Shown here: positions 12,508 through 26,030 of the stretch, in pieces
Position numbering within the stretch: the stretch's first letter is position 1
Layout: the number at the start of each line of letters is the position of its first letter
NCBI GenBank assembly: GCA_963995525.1
Contig: OZ023210.1
Span: 22,775,856-22,839,855 of the forward strand
Source: Escarpia spicata
Lineage: Eukaryota > Annelida > Polychaeta > Sabellida > Siboglinidae
Reading direction: 5' to 3'
Length of the DNA stretch: 64,000 nucleotides
Program-made: the position numbers and the translations under genes
Notes under the pieces: generated by a model
What the model saw: only the letters and a program-made list of their open reading frames with translations
What the model was told of the DNA's origin: nothing
Databases searched by the model: none

Positions 12508-14893
12508 AAGCTTTATTAATTTGCAATGCCCAAGGCAAACTTTACCTCGATGGCCATTGTAATGTATCTGCGAATGAGTTACTGATACAGACAACGTATG
12601 AAATGATGGGTCTTTTATTTAGAATATTATGGTATTTTATGTCCATTCATTAATCATATGAATTCACATGTACTTGCTTTCTCTAAAACATTCTAAAGGC
12701 GGAAAATTCACATTAATTAGTTTCTGATCTAATCAGACCTTATAATGACAATCCATTTGGACTGGCTCATCATTTGATTTCAAGATATATTGATATATCA
12801 GCTACAGTTGATATCATATTTCACCAATTCTTAGATTTGTTCACAGGATGAGTTTGACAGTGTATCCATGAGTTGTGGTATACAACTATACACCATACTA
12901 CACACATCAATAGATAATCTGCTCCATTCAGGTATCGACAGTCTTGCCTCATGCCTCAGATTTCTCCTTACCTTTGTGCATAAATAATCATCTGTGTTAG
13001 CCTAATTAATTAAATCAACTCATACCTGAAGAATCCCAAGTACACGATTACGGCCTACGAGTGTTCATGTTCACGATGGCTCACGTCCTCGTGACGGTCG
13101 ACCAAGCACAGATGTGTTAAGCTATTGCATCAGTCCTTTCTATTATTTATGAGCTTGTCAAAACAAATGCCATGATTTATTAATTTGCTCCACAGGAGCC
13201 GAACCCAGATAATGTAATGTTGATGTTGGGACAATAGGCAGCTTGACCAACAACTTGAGCACAACTGACCACTGGGCACTATTGCTGAAGAGGTAGAGGA
13301 AGCAGACCTACATGTTGAGTTATTAAGGGATCACATCAGAACGTCGATGTCCAATATCAGATTAAATTACTTTCATTTCGTGGAGGCCGGGGGGTCAGAG
13401 GCAGTTTTCTCAGGCATTGGACATTGTTATTTTATGCTTCGGACCAATACTGTTAATATAATGATATCATTATTTAAATGTTTACAAACTTTCATCTGCG
13501 GGGTTGGGGGCTGAGGCAAGATGTAATTTTGTTTTATATTGGACACCAACATTTTGAGATGATCCATAACACAGTCAGGAGTGTAGAAAAATAGGATAAG
13601 AAAAGGATGTTTTATCATGTTTAGATGTTGTTGTACACAATATATTTAATGGACAGTAATGTGACAGTCGTCTTTGTGAATCTGATGGGTTTTTTTTTGG
13701 AATTGATTATATTTTAAGCTGAAATTTGTTTTGGTGTGGTTTGAAAAAATGTTAAGTTTGTCATTAAATAACTAAGTAGTGAACATGTTATGAAATCTGC
13801 ATGGGGCTAGAGAATTGCTGAATAACTATGAATTTACGTTATAAACCAGATTGAAACACATTTAGTTTGTGACAATTTAACAAACAATACCAAATCAGGA
13901 ATCATTTTAATAATGACTTATTTTCAGTTTTCTCAGGAATAAATTTTTCTCACAATTCCACTATTACTAAAGCAAGATTAGCCAAAGGTCTGGTTTATGT
14001 TCCTTGTATTCATGAAAAAACTAAGTTTTAGGTCAACAAACTTGACCACTCTCATAATTATAACGAAAACACTTGGAAATGCTCTGCCGACATCATGATA
14101 ATACCCAGATCTACTGTGAATTGTCACAATGTCTACCATGACAAAGACAGGACATTTTCCCACACATCTTCAAGGTGACACTCTTTCATCTGTCCAACTC
14201 ACCAACCAGTAAACAACACTATATTCTAAACAAATTACAATACATCACGACACCGAAATAAGACATTTCCATCCTCCTGTCATTGTATAACATCATGCAA
14301 GCCAACAAACAATACTTCAGAAGAAAATCGCTGAGGACATATGTATATCATGCACACATTTTCAAACACTTTTCATCAATATTCATACCAAAACATGTAT
14401 GTTTGATGATCACCCTATTGCATATCTGTTCTACGTCACCTTACAAAGTTATAAATTAATTTATACAACAGACTTGTCTAATATTACTGCGGTACATTTG
14501 AATCAAACATGTCAGTACACATCAAATGATTTCTATATATATCAACCAGAAAATATTTTGTTTGTGCGAGATACAATGGAAGCCGAGCTGGGATAGAATG
14601 TTTATTATATAAAAATGGATGTCGAGAAACATGTGAATTACAATCACAAATGCTATACAAATACAATTCAAATCACAGTGCAGTGTCTGTAGTATGAATT
14701 AATGAAAGAATAAAATCGAACAATATCTACAACATTCCAAGTCACCAGCTGCAACTGTTATTTGCGATTATACACACATAGAATGAATTATAAACAAAAC
14801 AAAAGGAAATTAATAGTAATAAAGTTAAACATCTAATATATTTCTTGCGACTACTCAGTGCTGTTTACTAATCACACTATATACCTACATTCA
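12508..14893. other. intergenic, nothing recognised
   Basis: Very AT-rich. Only short random open frames are present. Confidence 0.45.
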
Positions 14894-14901
14894 CATAAGA
14901 T

Positions 14902-15179
14902 CAGGGACTAATGCAGGATCATAATTTTGCGCATCATGACAGCGCCGTGCATCATGTGCCCTGAAATTTTACTAGTCCAAATGACGAGTTGACACAATCC
15001 GCATGTGCGGTGCCTGTCATACAGCCCGTAGTATACAAAGGGCAAGTTCGGGTCATTATAGTTGACAGGTATGTACCTGTCAATCCAAATTTTTAGCTGC
15101 TCCCTTGGATAGACTGAGTCTCCCGGGGGGACTCAGCCTACCCAAATGACGGGGTGACGGGTCTCTGCATTAGTCTATG
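14902..15179. mobile_element. hAT-type MITE, 278 bp, with 8-bp target duplication
   Basis: The left end is CAGGGACTAATGCAGG. The right end, reversed, is CATAGACTAATGCAGA, so 13 of 16 terminal bases match. CATAAGAT flanks the element on both sides (14894-14901 and 15180-15187), an intact 8-bp target site duplication as expected for hAT transposition. There is no coding capacity. A phrase near the right end (CTCAGCC...CAAATGACGGG) recurs at 23955-23990, so relatives exist in this window. Confidence 0.8.
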
Positions 15180-15187
15180 CATAAGAT

Positions 15188-15857
15188 CCATAGATGTAAC
15201 AATAGTTCTTTGTAGAAAAAAATTACAATAGTTCCCGGATGTACTCGTGTGTAACAATATTGTATCTCTCACAAAACTCAGCTGACATTGTATTTCAATG
15301 GCCAACTGTTATATTATTTTATATCACCAGCCTACATTTAGGATGACATAAATACACAAGGACATTACATGTTTTTACCATTTGAAATACTGAAGCAGGA
15401 AACATTTGTTGGTCGGGTGATTTACATTCTAGTTAAAGGTTTCATTGGTTAATGGGACATTCCATTTCTTTGAGTTAATATACTAGACAAGGAGCACAAG
15501 AACTGTCCAAGTGTGGAAAACCTGAACTTTGGTTTTGTTACAAACACAGGATTTATGGTTGGCATTACCGTTAATGTTTGCGATGTTTCTTTGCATGCAG
15601 TGTCAACGAGCAATACTCAAGACGTATACCAGGTGTACAGTGGTGTCTGTGGAGTATCGAGGTGCGTATGTAATAGATAGCGATTCCACACTGTATGTGA
15701 CATCAGATGTCGACATGTCCACAGCCTATTACAGCATACGTATGTTGCCAGATAAATCCAATGTTTCTTTACAAAACTAAACAAACCCTTACAAAGACAA
15801 AGGGAAGCATAATGGCACCAATCCTGTACACATGGTAGACTACAATCCATTCTATTC
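15188..15857. other. intergenic, nothing recognised
   Basis: Open frames on both strands around 15529-15862 overlap one another and resemble nothing I know. Confidence 0.4.
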
Positions 15858-15955
15858 AGCATATATATATATATAATTATGTATATATATATTATATATA
15901 TATATATATTATATATAACTTTTTTTACCTTTATATATATAATATAATATATATA
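15858..15955. repeat. AT dinucleotide-rich repeat
   Basis: Runs of ATAT interrupted by TTA and a T-rich spacer. Confidence 0.9.
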
Positions 15956-16561
15956 AGTACAGGGATTGCATTGGACAGTGGAAACGCGTCAATGACATGC
16001 TGTATGTTGGAATGCCGCATATTTTTTTACCGCATGTGCTCAAAAGATGCACACAGAAACCTGTCTCAAAAATTGAGGGGCACTTGTGTAGATTCCGGGC
16101 CCACCAAAATGTTGCCGTTATTAATTATAATTTTACTTAAATTTCATACACTGATGCAATAATTAAATCATTCCATATCATCCCAGGCGTATTTGTGCTA
16201 TAAATATTGCGTCTTAGTGCATTTTGAGGCCCGAAATGGCAAATAGCGCTCCGGTTTGCTCCAGTCTGCACCCGAGCACAGACAACTAACTGAACAATGG
16301 CCTGAATGGAGTTATTTAAATCACATCTTACATTGATGACTGGAGACTGAGAACAGTCTAATCAATACCCTTGTGCTTTGCCTAACCCTTGCCTGTCATT
16401 GACATTGTTTATAAGTTTTAGACGAGCTCCGCGAACAGCGTTTGTTGCAGCCGATACCATATTATCGTTCACTGTCAACTTTCAAAACATTTTGAAAAGG
16501 CACACAGTTCTATCTCTGATGTGCCTGAAGGGCTCATGCATGCCTTTCTAGAACGATCCCT

Positions 16562-16607
16562 GTATATATATATATATATATAATATATATATATATATTA
16601 TATATCT
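16562..16607. repeat. (TA)n microsatellite
   Basis: TATATA runs with a few AA/TT phase changes. Confidence 0.9.
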
Positions 16608-17087
16608 CCTGGAATACAGGCAAATCTTGTGGATTTTTGCTTTAAATCTCCAACAGCACCACCCCCCACCCCCCCATCTGCCAATGTCATCATTTGAGAC
16701 AGCACGACATCACAGGAGACAAATGCTGAACCGCTGTTCCGGTGAGAAATCTCCAACTCCCTCCCCATGTCAAGATCCGAGAGACAGCGCAATCTCCCAG
16801 AATTCAAAGAAAAGTTGGCAGGTATACTGACGTGATTTGTCCTTGACATCCTTCTGTCTTGAACAGACTAGGTTTGAGCCACATCGTTGTCAACTCGGTA
16901 TTACACATCGCCTGGTATGACTCAAGAGCCTCACTCCGGCATGGCAGTCTCAGCCGCACTTGCTATAGATGAAGACAGGGTGTGAGCTCAGAGGGCGCAG
17001 GATTTGCAGACGGGTGCTTTCCGTGGTCCCTTTTCTCAGCCAGTTGTAACTTTTATTTGTCTTTTTTTAAGTGAAAAAGTTAAAACA

Positions 17088-17405
17088 AGTTCTTATACAG
17101 TGCAGTATCCAGTCCTATGGTCTCCTCAAAGCACTTTATACTCTACTCCCTGGCAGGCCCGTTCAATCAAACACCATGTGAACTTCTTTGGAAAGCATTA
17201 TTCAGCCTCACTGAAATTACTACGTGAAGACTATTCATATCCACTGCTGTATATAGCCAGGTACTCATTCATAGAGCTGAATGAACTGGAGCAATGCAGA
17301 GTGAACAAATTTGCCCAAGGTTCAAAGTGGCAGCACAAAATTCGAACTTGGGTTCTATCGACTGAGAGTCCAATGCTGCTCTATACACTTTTGCCACTGC
17401 AGTCT
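17088..17405 (-). mobile_element. tRNA-derived SINE, near full length
   Basis: Read on the minus strand it starts with a tRNA-like head (box B AGTTCGAATTTTG near 17340). It runs through the same middle as the SINE at 36902 (GAGTACCTGGCTATA; GAATAGTCTTCACG; GAATAATGCTTTCC; CTGCCAGGGAGTA) and ends in GGATACTGCACTGTATAAGAAC. The ...GCTATATAAGAA-like 3' end is typical of tRNA-SINEs whose tail is shared with CR1/L2-type LINEs. Confidence 0.85.
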
Positions 17406-18054
17406 ACTTCTTTTCAAGCTCATTTTGACAGTCAACCTCCAATACAAATTGCATACTCACTTACTATGTTATTATTTTGCAGACATTATAATTAGATGTA
17501 TCATATAAATAATTATGTACTTACCCGTCACTACCTGATATGTATACATTTAGTTATGCTAATATAGATGTTCGTCTCGTATAGTTTTGTTAAAATGTCT
17601 GTACATACCTAAATATTTGTACAAATAACATGTTGCAACCCAACTTTTTAATTTTTAAATGAAAAATGAAAATACAATGGATCAGTTTAGAATGTTTTCA
17701 GATACCGTACCCTAGAAGCAGACCAAACGGCAGAGGTATTTTTATGTCAGGTTTAAGATATTAATGCAATCTAGCTTGTCTCCAAAACCACACATGAATA
17801 TATATAAATGTCTGAAAGCTAAACCATGTTTGTATGTTTGTGGTGTATAACCACAAGTCTGCATAAACAATTCAGTGCATATTTTATGCCGTATGTGATG
17901 GGCCATAAACATCTATTGCTTGTCATGTGCATGGTGACGTGCCGTAATAAAGCATTGTCCAGTGATTGTCATGCTTAACGATGGCTGATTTATGTTCCTG
18001 GATTAGTTATTTCTGGTGTTGTACTGTTAGATTAGAGTTGCCTCTAGCACAGTA

Positions 18055-18420
18055 AATAATAATGATAATAATAATGTGTGGAGTTATGTAGCGCTAGTAT
18101 CTGCCCCCACAAAGCACTAATGGTACTTACTCAACTACCATCTAGCAAGTGTTTGGCAGTGGTCTAATCAAGTACCCGTAGGTATTTTTGTAGATCAATC
18201 CCATTGATTCTGAGAGGTTGCATGTAGCAGTTTTTTCTATTTTCCTTGAATGTGATCAGTCACTCCCGAGGCACAGAGACCAAGTAGAATTAGGGACAAA
18301 TAGCCTGCCAAATTGGGGTGGAAAAATTGTCCAACTTTTGAAATGGCTGTATGTAGGCTCTACTCTCAACTGACATTCCAGACTACTACGACTGTGCACC
18401 ATTGCCATTTGGAAAAGAAG
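18055..18420. repeat. dispersed repeat with AAT-rich end
   Basis: It begins with an AATAATAAT run followed by GTGTGGAGTTATGTAGCGCT, a common form of short-element end in marine invertebrate genomes. It ends in sequence resembling a minus-strand SINE head (CTACTCTCAACTGACATTCC). A phrase with CCGAGGCACAGAG is echoed near 63964 (CCGAGGCACAAGG). No coding capacity is seen. Confidence 0.45.
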
Positions 18421-18929
18421 TCATATTGGTTTCAGTTTTTTTCTATTTATATATTTTATATATTTGATACACCAGGTATTTTCTGACAGACAGAAGCATG
18501 TATACATAATAACAAAAATGACCCATCATCCCTTTTCAGAAGTGAAACTCCATGTGAAAATATGGGTTTTCAAGAGTAAAGGCATACAATTTCAACAAAA
18601 CAATGACATCAAAACTACTTGTAAAGACACATGACGTACTAAAATATTTCCATGTAAAAATAGCACAATAAATTAATAGATAGCAACTATGAATTATACT
18701 AGCAGAACTTGTGTTTTAACTACTTACAATAATTAAGTGCTTTCCCATTGTTATTTTCCAGTTACTGTTTCTGCTGAGATTATAAATTTCTTTCCCAGGT
18801 TAAATTCCAGTTGGGATATTGTTCACTAACCTTCCACCAAATTGTCTGCTGAACATGTACTGTTATTGTACACTTAGGATACAAAGGAATACATGTTGCT
18901 ATACAGCACAATGTCCCATCCTTATGATT

Positions 18930-19062
18930 AAATGTAACTCCTTCAAAGCATTAAGATACAAGTCACCCCCCTCCCAGACTGATCTGTCTATCCATACACC
19001 AATTCAATTTCTCTGGGAAGCATTCAGCCATGCCACCATTTCTACAAGAAACAATTCAAACA
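18930..19062 (-). mobile_element. SINE fragment
   Basis: AATTTCTCTGGGAAGCATTC followed by AGCCATGCC matches the minus-strand middle of the SINE family (see 17088 and 28240). Both ends of the element are lost. Confidence 0.5.
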
Positions 19063-20640
19063 TGTAGATCCATCAATATTTAATGTATGTTTCTCATTTA
19101 ATTAAATTAAATTTCACAGCTTTCTAAGGGAAGTGAGAGGATTACACCTTTGGTTTTTATGACATAGACTCCAAAGTGCTATCAAATCTCAGAAATACAC
19201 ATCATTAGTTCGCCAGAAAATCTTACAACAGCCGCAATTGAATCTGAAAAAGCTGACATAATTCTCACCAATTAAAACTGTCTACAGCGTACTATACAGT
19301 GTGGGGCATTTGTATGCAACAACTTGGTGAAAGTGACAAATGATTGCCCCAGATAAAAAGGTCGCATAATTCTCATGTATTCCCTGCTATTATTAAACTC
19401 ACCAGCACACCAGGAGTAACAATATCAACACCTGATTGACTTATTTCTTTTATCGACTGAACTTTAATTACTAGGCGGGCCCAAGTTCTCATGGCCTTTT
19501 GTGGTCATGGTTCGTCGACAGTGCTGAACCAGACCTGAAGGTGATTAATTTCACACAAGACATGATTCACCAAATAACCTGGGAATACTTTTATGAGCAT
19601 ATCAGCATTGTACTCGATAATTAAAAATCTAAAGGGTGGAGCTTATAGAGGTTTAATAGAATCCACACCCTGTTAGACAGGGTGATTATAATTGAGTGTG
19701 ACAAGTGTGTAAATTGAATCAGTTGGGGGCAGTTAATGTGTAATGTTGCCACTGAGAACTAGGATAAACTGGTATATTTATTCACAGCATGGTTGCAATA
19801 GCCTTATTAACAATGCCATGACTCCAAGCACACAAGCACACAAGCACACAAGCACCAAGTGTAATGGGTAACATTACCCATTGGGGGTACTCATTAACAC
19901 CTAGGGGTGGGTATTCACACACAATATGCATGTGTATGGTTGTGTGTGTTTGTTGATGTGTGTGTGCACTTGTGCATTTGTGCAGGCAAATCATTTCTGT
20001 AACATATGAAATATGTAACTTAAATCAAATGTCAAAATGAACTAAACATTCTGCAGCTTGCAAGAACTTAAAAAGTAATTTAATCAATAAACGTTCAGTA
20101 TCATACTGTCAAAATAGATTCTGAAAATGCATTTATCAAATTCACACATACCGGTAATACACATCACCATGTATGCTCCTAGGTTTGGATTTGATCTTTA
20201 AAAAGGACTAGTATTTGAAACCGCTGCAGGGTGCTTAAACCACACCCTATTATTTAGGATAATGTAGCCCCAGGGCCTGGACTCACCTTAAACACAAACT
20301 AAAAAGGTTGATGCTTACATGATACACGAGTTCAATAACTAAATTAAATACGCCATGTCTTTTTTGAGACAGAATGGATCAACCTACAATCTCTGACTAA
20401 TGCTTAGAAGCAATCATTGTATATACCTAGCCAAGCTGAGGTAAACAAATAGTATTCATCCAGGATATCTTTAGAGCAAATTGCAGAGCGACACAGACAG
20501 CTAGCTATACAACAGGTCTACTTAGCTGTATCTCCCTGAGGCAACAAACAATTATGGGGTAATTACCCTAACCCTACAGCTGTCACTCTGGTATAATTAC
20601 AACACATTATACTTACCTCTGTTACTCACATAAACTAACT
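19063..20640. other. intergenic, nothing recognised
   Basis: CpG-poor, AT-rich sequence with short CACAAG and TGTG runs near 19830 and 19940. No gene is seen. Confidence 0.45.
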
Positions 20641-20649
20641 GAAATAGGG

Positions 20650-20696
20650 TCGATCGATCGATCGATCGAGAGAGAGAGACAGAGACAGAGAGAGAG
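20650..20696. repeat. (GATC)n/(GA)n microsatellite
   Basis: Five GATC units followed by GAGAGA and GACAGA units. Confidence 0.9.
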
Positions 20697-20829
20697 CTAT
20701 CAGTTATTATAATCATTTCTGTCTATCTATATCTGCAAAAGACAACATCAGATTGTTGATATTTACATGTGGTGGTTTTAAGTTTCATATGAATACATGT
20801 CACAGACAGTTGTTGACCCAGCGGCCAAC

Positions 20830-21490
20830 TGATTTTCCGTTTCAAAATAGACAAATTCTATTTAAATTCCATTTCAAAATTCCTTTAAAAAAGACACATT
20901 CCGTTTGAAACGAAATATTTTCCGTTTCAGAAAAAGGCAAATTCCGTTTCAAACAATGTGTTTTCTGTTTCAGCAAAAACAAATTCCATTTAAAATGATG
21001 CATTTTTTGTGTCAAATGACACATTTTCCATTTTAAAATGGCATACTAGCTAAAGAAGTCCATTTCTGTACAGAAAATAATTATTTTATTTCAAAGTTAA
21101 CTTTGAAAAATAATAAATTCTGTGAAATATATAAAATATCACAATGCTATGATCTCTGCATCTAAATAATAGTTTTACGGTGTGGTTAACTTTTCTAACA
21201 ACACCAATTTGTGCAATATTTGCAACACAGTAACAACTGTATATAATTAATTTAAATAATAAAATAATTCTGTCACACAATTACACATAAATTACTAGTT
21301 GTTTCTAATGCAGCAGTGCTTAATATAGAGAGGTAGTGCTTCTGCTCTTTTTCCCCGATCACGGAAGATCCTTCCGAAATGGCAAATTCCACGATTTTGC
21401 TCATTTTTTTGCAATCGCCGAATTTCCATTTGAAATGGCAAATTCCGTTTCAAAATGCTCATTCCACGAATTCTTCCCGTTTTCCACAAT
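20830..21490. repeat. degenerate CCGTTTCAAA-type repeat tract
   Basis: At least ten variants of ATTCCGTTTCAAA, and of its inverted form, are spaced 15-40 bp apart in two blocks, about 20835-21050 and 21360-21490. About 300 bp of ordinary AT-rich sequence separates the blocks. Spacing is irregular, so it is not a simple tandem array. Confidence 0.6.
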
Positions 21491-24400
21491 CGCAGAAAAT
21501 CAGTGTCCCTGTGTATAACAGGGTGTAACAATACGTCGAACTACCAATGCATCATGACTGTCATTATGATGATGAAATACTATCAATAGTAAGTCCTATC
21601 AAATTGGCTACACATAGATGAACTGTTTTATTTACTCTTGATAACTTATTGAACTTGTCTCACCCTGGACTATAGAAACAAAAGAAGAACGTCAACTCAG
21701 ACAAATATAACCTAATTATTTCTTTGTCCAATTGCCATCTGAACAAGAAAACATTTCCTAATTTGTAGTATAACTACAGCTGCATTTGTTCATAATAATA
21801 ATAAAATGATACTACAGTGAATTAAACACTAAAATCCTTTCCATCTGTATTCATCACAATAAAAATTCATAGCCTAAACATGGGCAAGTATACCAAATGA
21901 GGTGATGAGAACAAATCACATGTATGATTAACCTTATCAATCACAATATTTTCTTTAATCAAAAATACATTTGTTCTTTACATTTGGATGCTTGATGTAT
22001 ATATGAACATTATTCTTTGTACATTGCAATTATTCTTTGTCTACTGTGAGAGCCTTTCTCTTGAATAATGTTTTTAATTATTCTCATTAAGAACTGTTAT
22101 CGGGGTATCTATATACAGTAATACAAAGAAATTAATATAAACTGCAAACAGGAATAATTAAATGGCAGAGATTACCTGTTGACATACTGTCCATCACTTA
22201 CTTCAGCATAAAAAAGTTCATAGCACAAAAATTGACAATTTAACAGATAAAAAATATGTCAAGAACAAATCATCTGCAGATGACACATTGTCACCGAAGT
22301 ACAGGTGGGGCAATTACTATCTGGCATGCATGACACAATGTCCGGCGATGACGCAGCATTTGATGATGACTGTGCATAATCACTTCCTACCTTTCACTTC
22401 AATAATTGTTGGGTGGAGCATTTATCAGCTTCAGACCACCCTGCTGGTATTCTGACCTCTGACCTATTGCCCTGCCTGGTAAAGGTTAAATGTTTCTGTT
22501 TACAGGTATAGTGTATGCCTGAAATGCCCATCAGATATGTGCTAATTTTGCCAGTGGTGTAATAACACCCCAAGTCTGTTTCAACTCGGCAAGTTATTCA
22601 TTGGGTCTTCCTGATCAAGTGGATTATATATACAGTCACATGCAAGCAGGATGGAAGCTTTCAACTATCTCATCCATTTTACACTACATCATTTGAGGCC
22701 ACATTCATGGTAATAGAGGATACTTTGTGATAATTTGTTTTAAAAAAAGCCTTCAGTTCATTAAAAAGAAAATCAATCATTTACTTTTACAACAGAAAAA
22801 TAACAATACTAATTACAAAATCAGCAGAAATACAGCAGATGGGATGTCTTCTTTTTTAATTAGTTTAAACAAATTATAATTAATTAACCTAGTCTTCTAA
22901 AAAAAACAGCTTATTCATTTGTATGAATTTGCTAAATCCCAGCCTTTGTGAGGATCAAATTTTTACCGTTCTAAAAATGTCCCAGTAGATATGCGCATCG
23001 GTGTGCGCACACATACAATCCTGTCCAAAATGCATACACAAGGACATATATACATGTACAGGGCTGTATATAATAACACATGCATTGAAGCCACAATAAA
23101 ATATAGTTGTGTTTCTGATATTGATTGATTGATTTTTTAAATAGGGTAGGTAGGTAGGAAAAACATTATATTTTTACAAACATTTTACTACAAAAAAATA
23201 GGGTAGGCAGACCTATTGTGATATTTTATTTTATTTATTTTTGTTCAACCATTTTAGCTAGTGCCATATGTGACGCCATCCAACAGAATTTGTTAGAACT
23301 ACAAAACCCAGACTATATCACTTTGAGCCAGTGTAACCTAGGCTGTTGTTATTCCTTAAAGTTTTGTGTTCAAAACCAGAATCTGTACACTTATACAAGT
23401 TCTAATGAAGTGACAATATATTTAATTAACAACGTCTTCAATGCGCTTAGCGGACAACCAGACAACGATCACGAAACAGTTTATGTTAGCGCCTTCCACA
23501 AGCGTCCCTGTTTACGTCGGTTGATACGAAGTACGTAGCAGGGGCGCCATGACACTTCGCAACAATTTACGTGGAAATCCATCCAATACTAGGGACGATC
23601 ACAGAATTTCTGTTCCAAAAGGTCAATTATTGTTACTTTCAGGATTTTTGCAATGATTATCTGTATTTGTTATCATGTTGAATGATCGTTGTAAGTCTAA
23701 CCGGGATATAATATAATGTTAAAAGAAAAGTTTTTGGTCAGAGACAAGGGTCGTGGGTCGGCATCATAAAAATATTTTTCTTTTGTTCTTGAAAAAATGT
23801 ATGGTGTTGCACAGAAATACTAGGGATGGTCGGGTTACCAGAAACACAGGTATTATTTTATTTGGCCTGACTCAGATTTTAAAAACATAATGAACATATA
23901 AATAACAGTGACATATCAGTTTTTTGCTCTTCAAATTTCCACCCATCCAAAATGAACTCAGCCTATTCAAATGACGGGTGGACGGGTCTATATAAGATAG
24001 ATAAAGCTATGGCTACACCAAAGACCTGATCTTCTAAATTATTTGGTAAATCCAGCTATAAACATAGTGTGTGAAATAATGACCACATAACATGGTAAGT
24101 GACCATTAATATGCTATCGACACAGTCCAAGGACAATGCTACGCCCTATCATTGATGACAATGTCCCAGAAGCTGGACAGTGTACTAAATATCCCATGAT
24201 AAATACGATATGGGCACCACACAGTACACCTTCATCAATGGCCAACTGATAGAGCGAAATAATGGTGAAATACCCAAGTAATAATATAATCAGGAGTGTG
24301 CATCCATACTAAATAATATGGACTACCAAGCCAATTAACCCGTGGTTGGCATCTGTGCCAGGTGCAGAAGTGGGCGGCCAAATGGGACGGGAAATTCGAA

Positions 24401-25080
24401 AGAGAAACAAGATCTAAGAGGAATCAATAGGCAACGGGTGAAAGCACTCAGCTCGTAAAATAAAAAGGAAGTATCAAAAGGAAGGATATATAAAACACAA
24501 ATCAGTAGCATACAATGTTGTGTTTTACGGACAGACAATTGATAAGAGCATCTGTCAAAGTGTAATTGATTTTGGTACTAAAAAGAACAATGAAAAACTG
24601 CATTAGACGTATTATAAGTAACATAATATCCATCATTAGTGTGGACAAAAACAGCATCTAGTATGATTTACCGTTGTTTTTTAGCTCATGAAATGACTAG
24701 ATTTTTCATGTTTCATGTCTTGTGTGCATATAAAATGTATGCAAAATGCATTAGATATTGATTCTATGTTGTGGCATTTATGTGCATATTTATGACAATA
24801 TAATCACAATAAATAACAATAAAATATATCAAGACTTCTTGGCAAATATGTGATTACTCAATGGTAGAAGAATTACATATTTTTGTCTTTCGATGCCTGA
24901 TGTGAAAATACAGTATATTACCTGGAAAACAGTGCAGCTGTTATGAACAATCTGTGCAAAAGCACCATACACCCAGTAGATTGCCATGAAATACACACAT
25001 CAACTATTGATTCTGAGTTTGTGCCCCATGGACAGCTGGACTAATGACCTGTAATGACCACTTCTAATTACCTCCTCAAT
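21491..25080. other. intergenic, no gene recognised
   Basis: Long AT-rich stretch. TAGGGTAGG phrases occur at 23142 and 23200. A CAAATGACGGGTGGACGGG phrase near 23970 is related to the MITE at 14902. An open frame at 23218-23538 has a T-rich start and no recognisable domain. Confidence 0.45.
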
Positions 25081-25085
25081 CACAT

Positions 25086-25427
25086 CACATGATCATCACC
25101 CTCCATCCTATAATCACTCTCCATCCTATCATCACCCTCCATCCTATCATCACCCTCCATCATATCATCACCAACCATCCAATCATCACCCTCCATCCTA
25201 TCATCACCCTCCATACTATCATCACCTTCCATCCTATCATCACCCTCCATCCTATCATCACCCACCATCCTATCATCACCGTCCATCCTATCATCACCCT
25301 CCATCCTGTCATCACCCTCCATCCTATCATCACCCTCCACCCTATCATCACCCTCCATCCTATCATCACCCTCCATCCTATCATCACCCTCCATCCCAAG
25401 ATCACCCTCCATCCTATCATAACCCTG
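25086..25427. repeat. 18-bp minisatellite, about 19 copies
   Basis: The unit is CCTATCATCACCCTCCAT with scattered single-base changes. Because 18 is a multiple of three, several frames stay open on both strands and give hexapeptide-repeat open frames. I do not regard these as genes. Confidence 0.95.
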
Positions 25428-25429
25428 TC

Positions 25430-26030
25430 TTTTTAAAATCTGTTTCCACCTTGATCCCTTGCCATATGAAGACCACATCATTTAGTCCGTTCCATGCTCT
25501 CCGTCGTACTTCTTCATCTACCCTTCTGCAACTGTTTCACCCTCTCGCCAGGGGCTTAGCCAGAGACCAGTCTGCCAGTCTTCAAGACTGGCAAATGACT
25601 GGCCAAGACATATAATTACAACTGATAAGACTGGTGGAATTTAGATTAAGTAATAGTTCCAAGTCTAGTGGCCCACATTAATGACTATCATGGACACAAC
25701 TGGTAGTGAAACAACTAGAATGGATCAATGTTAATGAAATAAATGTTTCCAATGACACTGGTTTGTCATTAAAACATACACTGACCAACAATGGCTGTGA
25801 TTCACGTGAATGGCTTCCACACAAGCCATGTTCGCGTGCTAAAAGGCACAATTTTTATTCATTCAACACTTGCAAAAAATTATTTCTGGCTAAGGGCCTG
25901 CCTCTCGCCTGTTTAACCCTATTAATTACACCTTCGCACCCACCCTCTATCCATCTTAATTTCAGTCTTCCTCTTCTTCTACCTCCCTCTTCTGTTTCCT
26001 GTGCTCTCTTCTTCAGTCACTTTCCTCATT
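25430..26030 (-). mobile_element. possible LINE 3' fragments, minus strand
   Basis: Read on the minus strand, 25430-25560 gives DEEVRRRAWNGLNDV followed by a W/Q-rich stretch, reminiscent of the post-RT part of CR1/RTE-like LINEs. The pyrimidine-rich block at 25940-26010 resembles the basic tail of the LINE at 31125-31770. There is no intact reading frame. Confidence 0.3.

Noticed and set aside
23218..23538. 106-residue open frame
   Set aside because: Hydrophobic start is due to T-rich DNA. No domain recognised and no neighbouring exons.
25080..25481. Open frames of 86-133 residues on both strands
   Set aside because: They are hexapeptide repeats produced by the 18-bp minisatellite.
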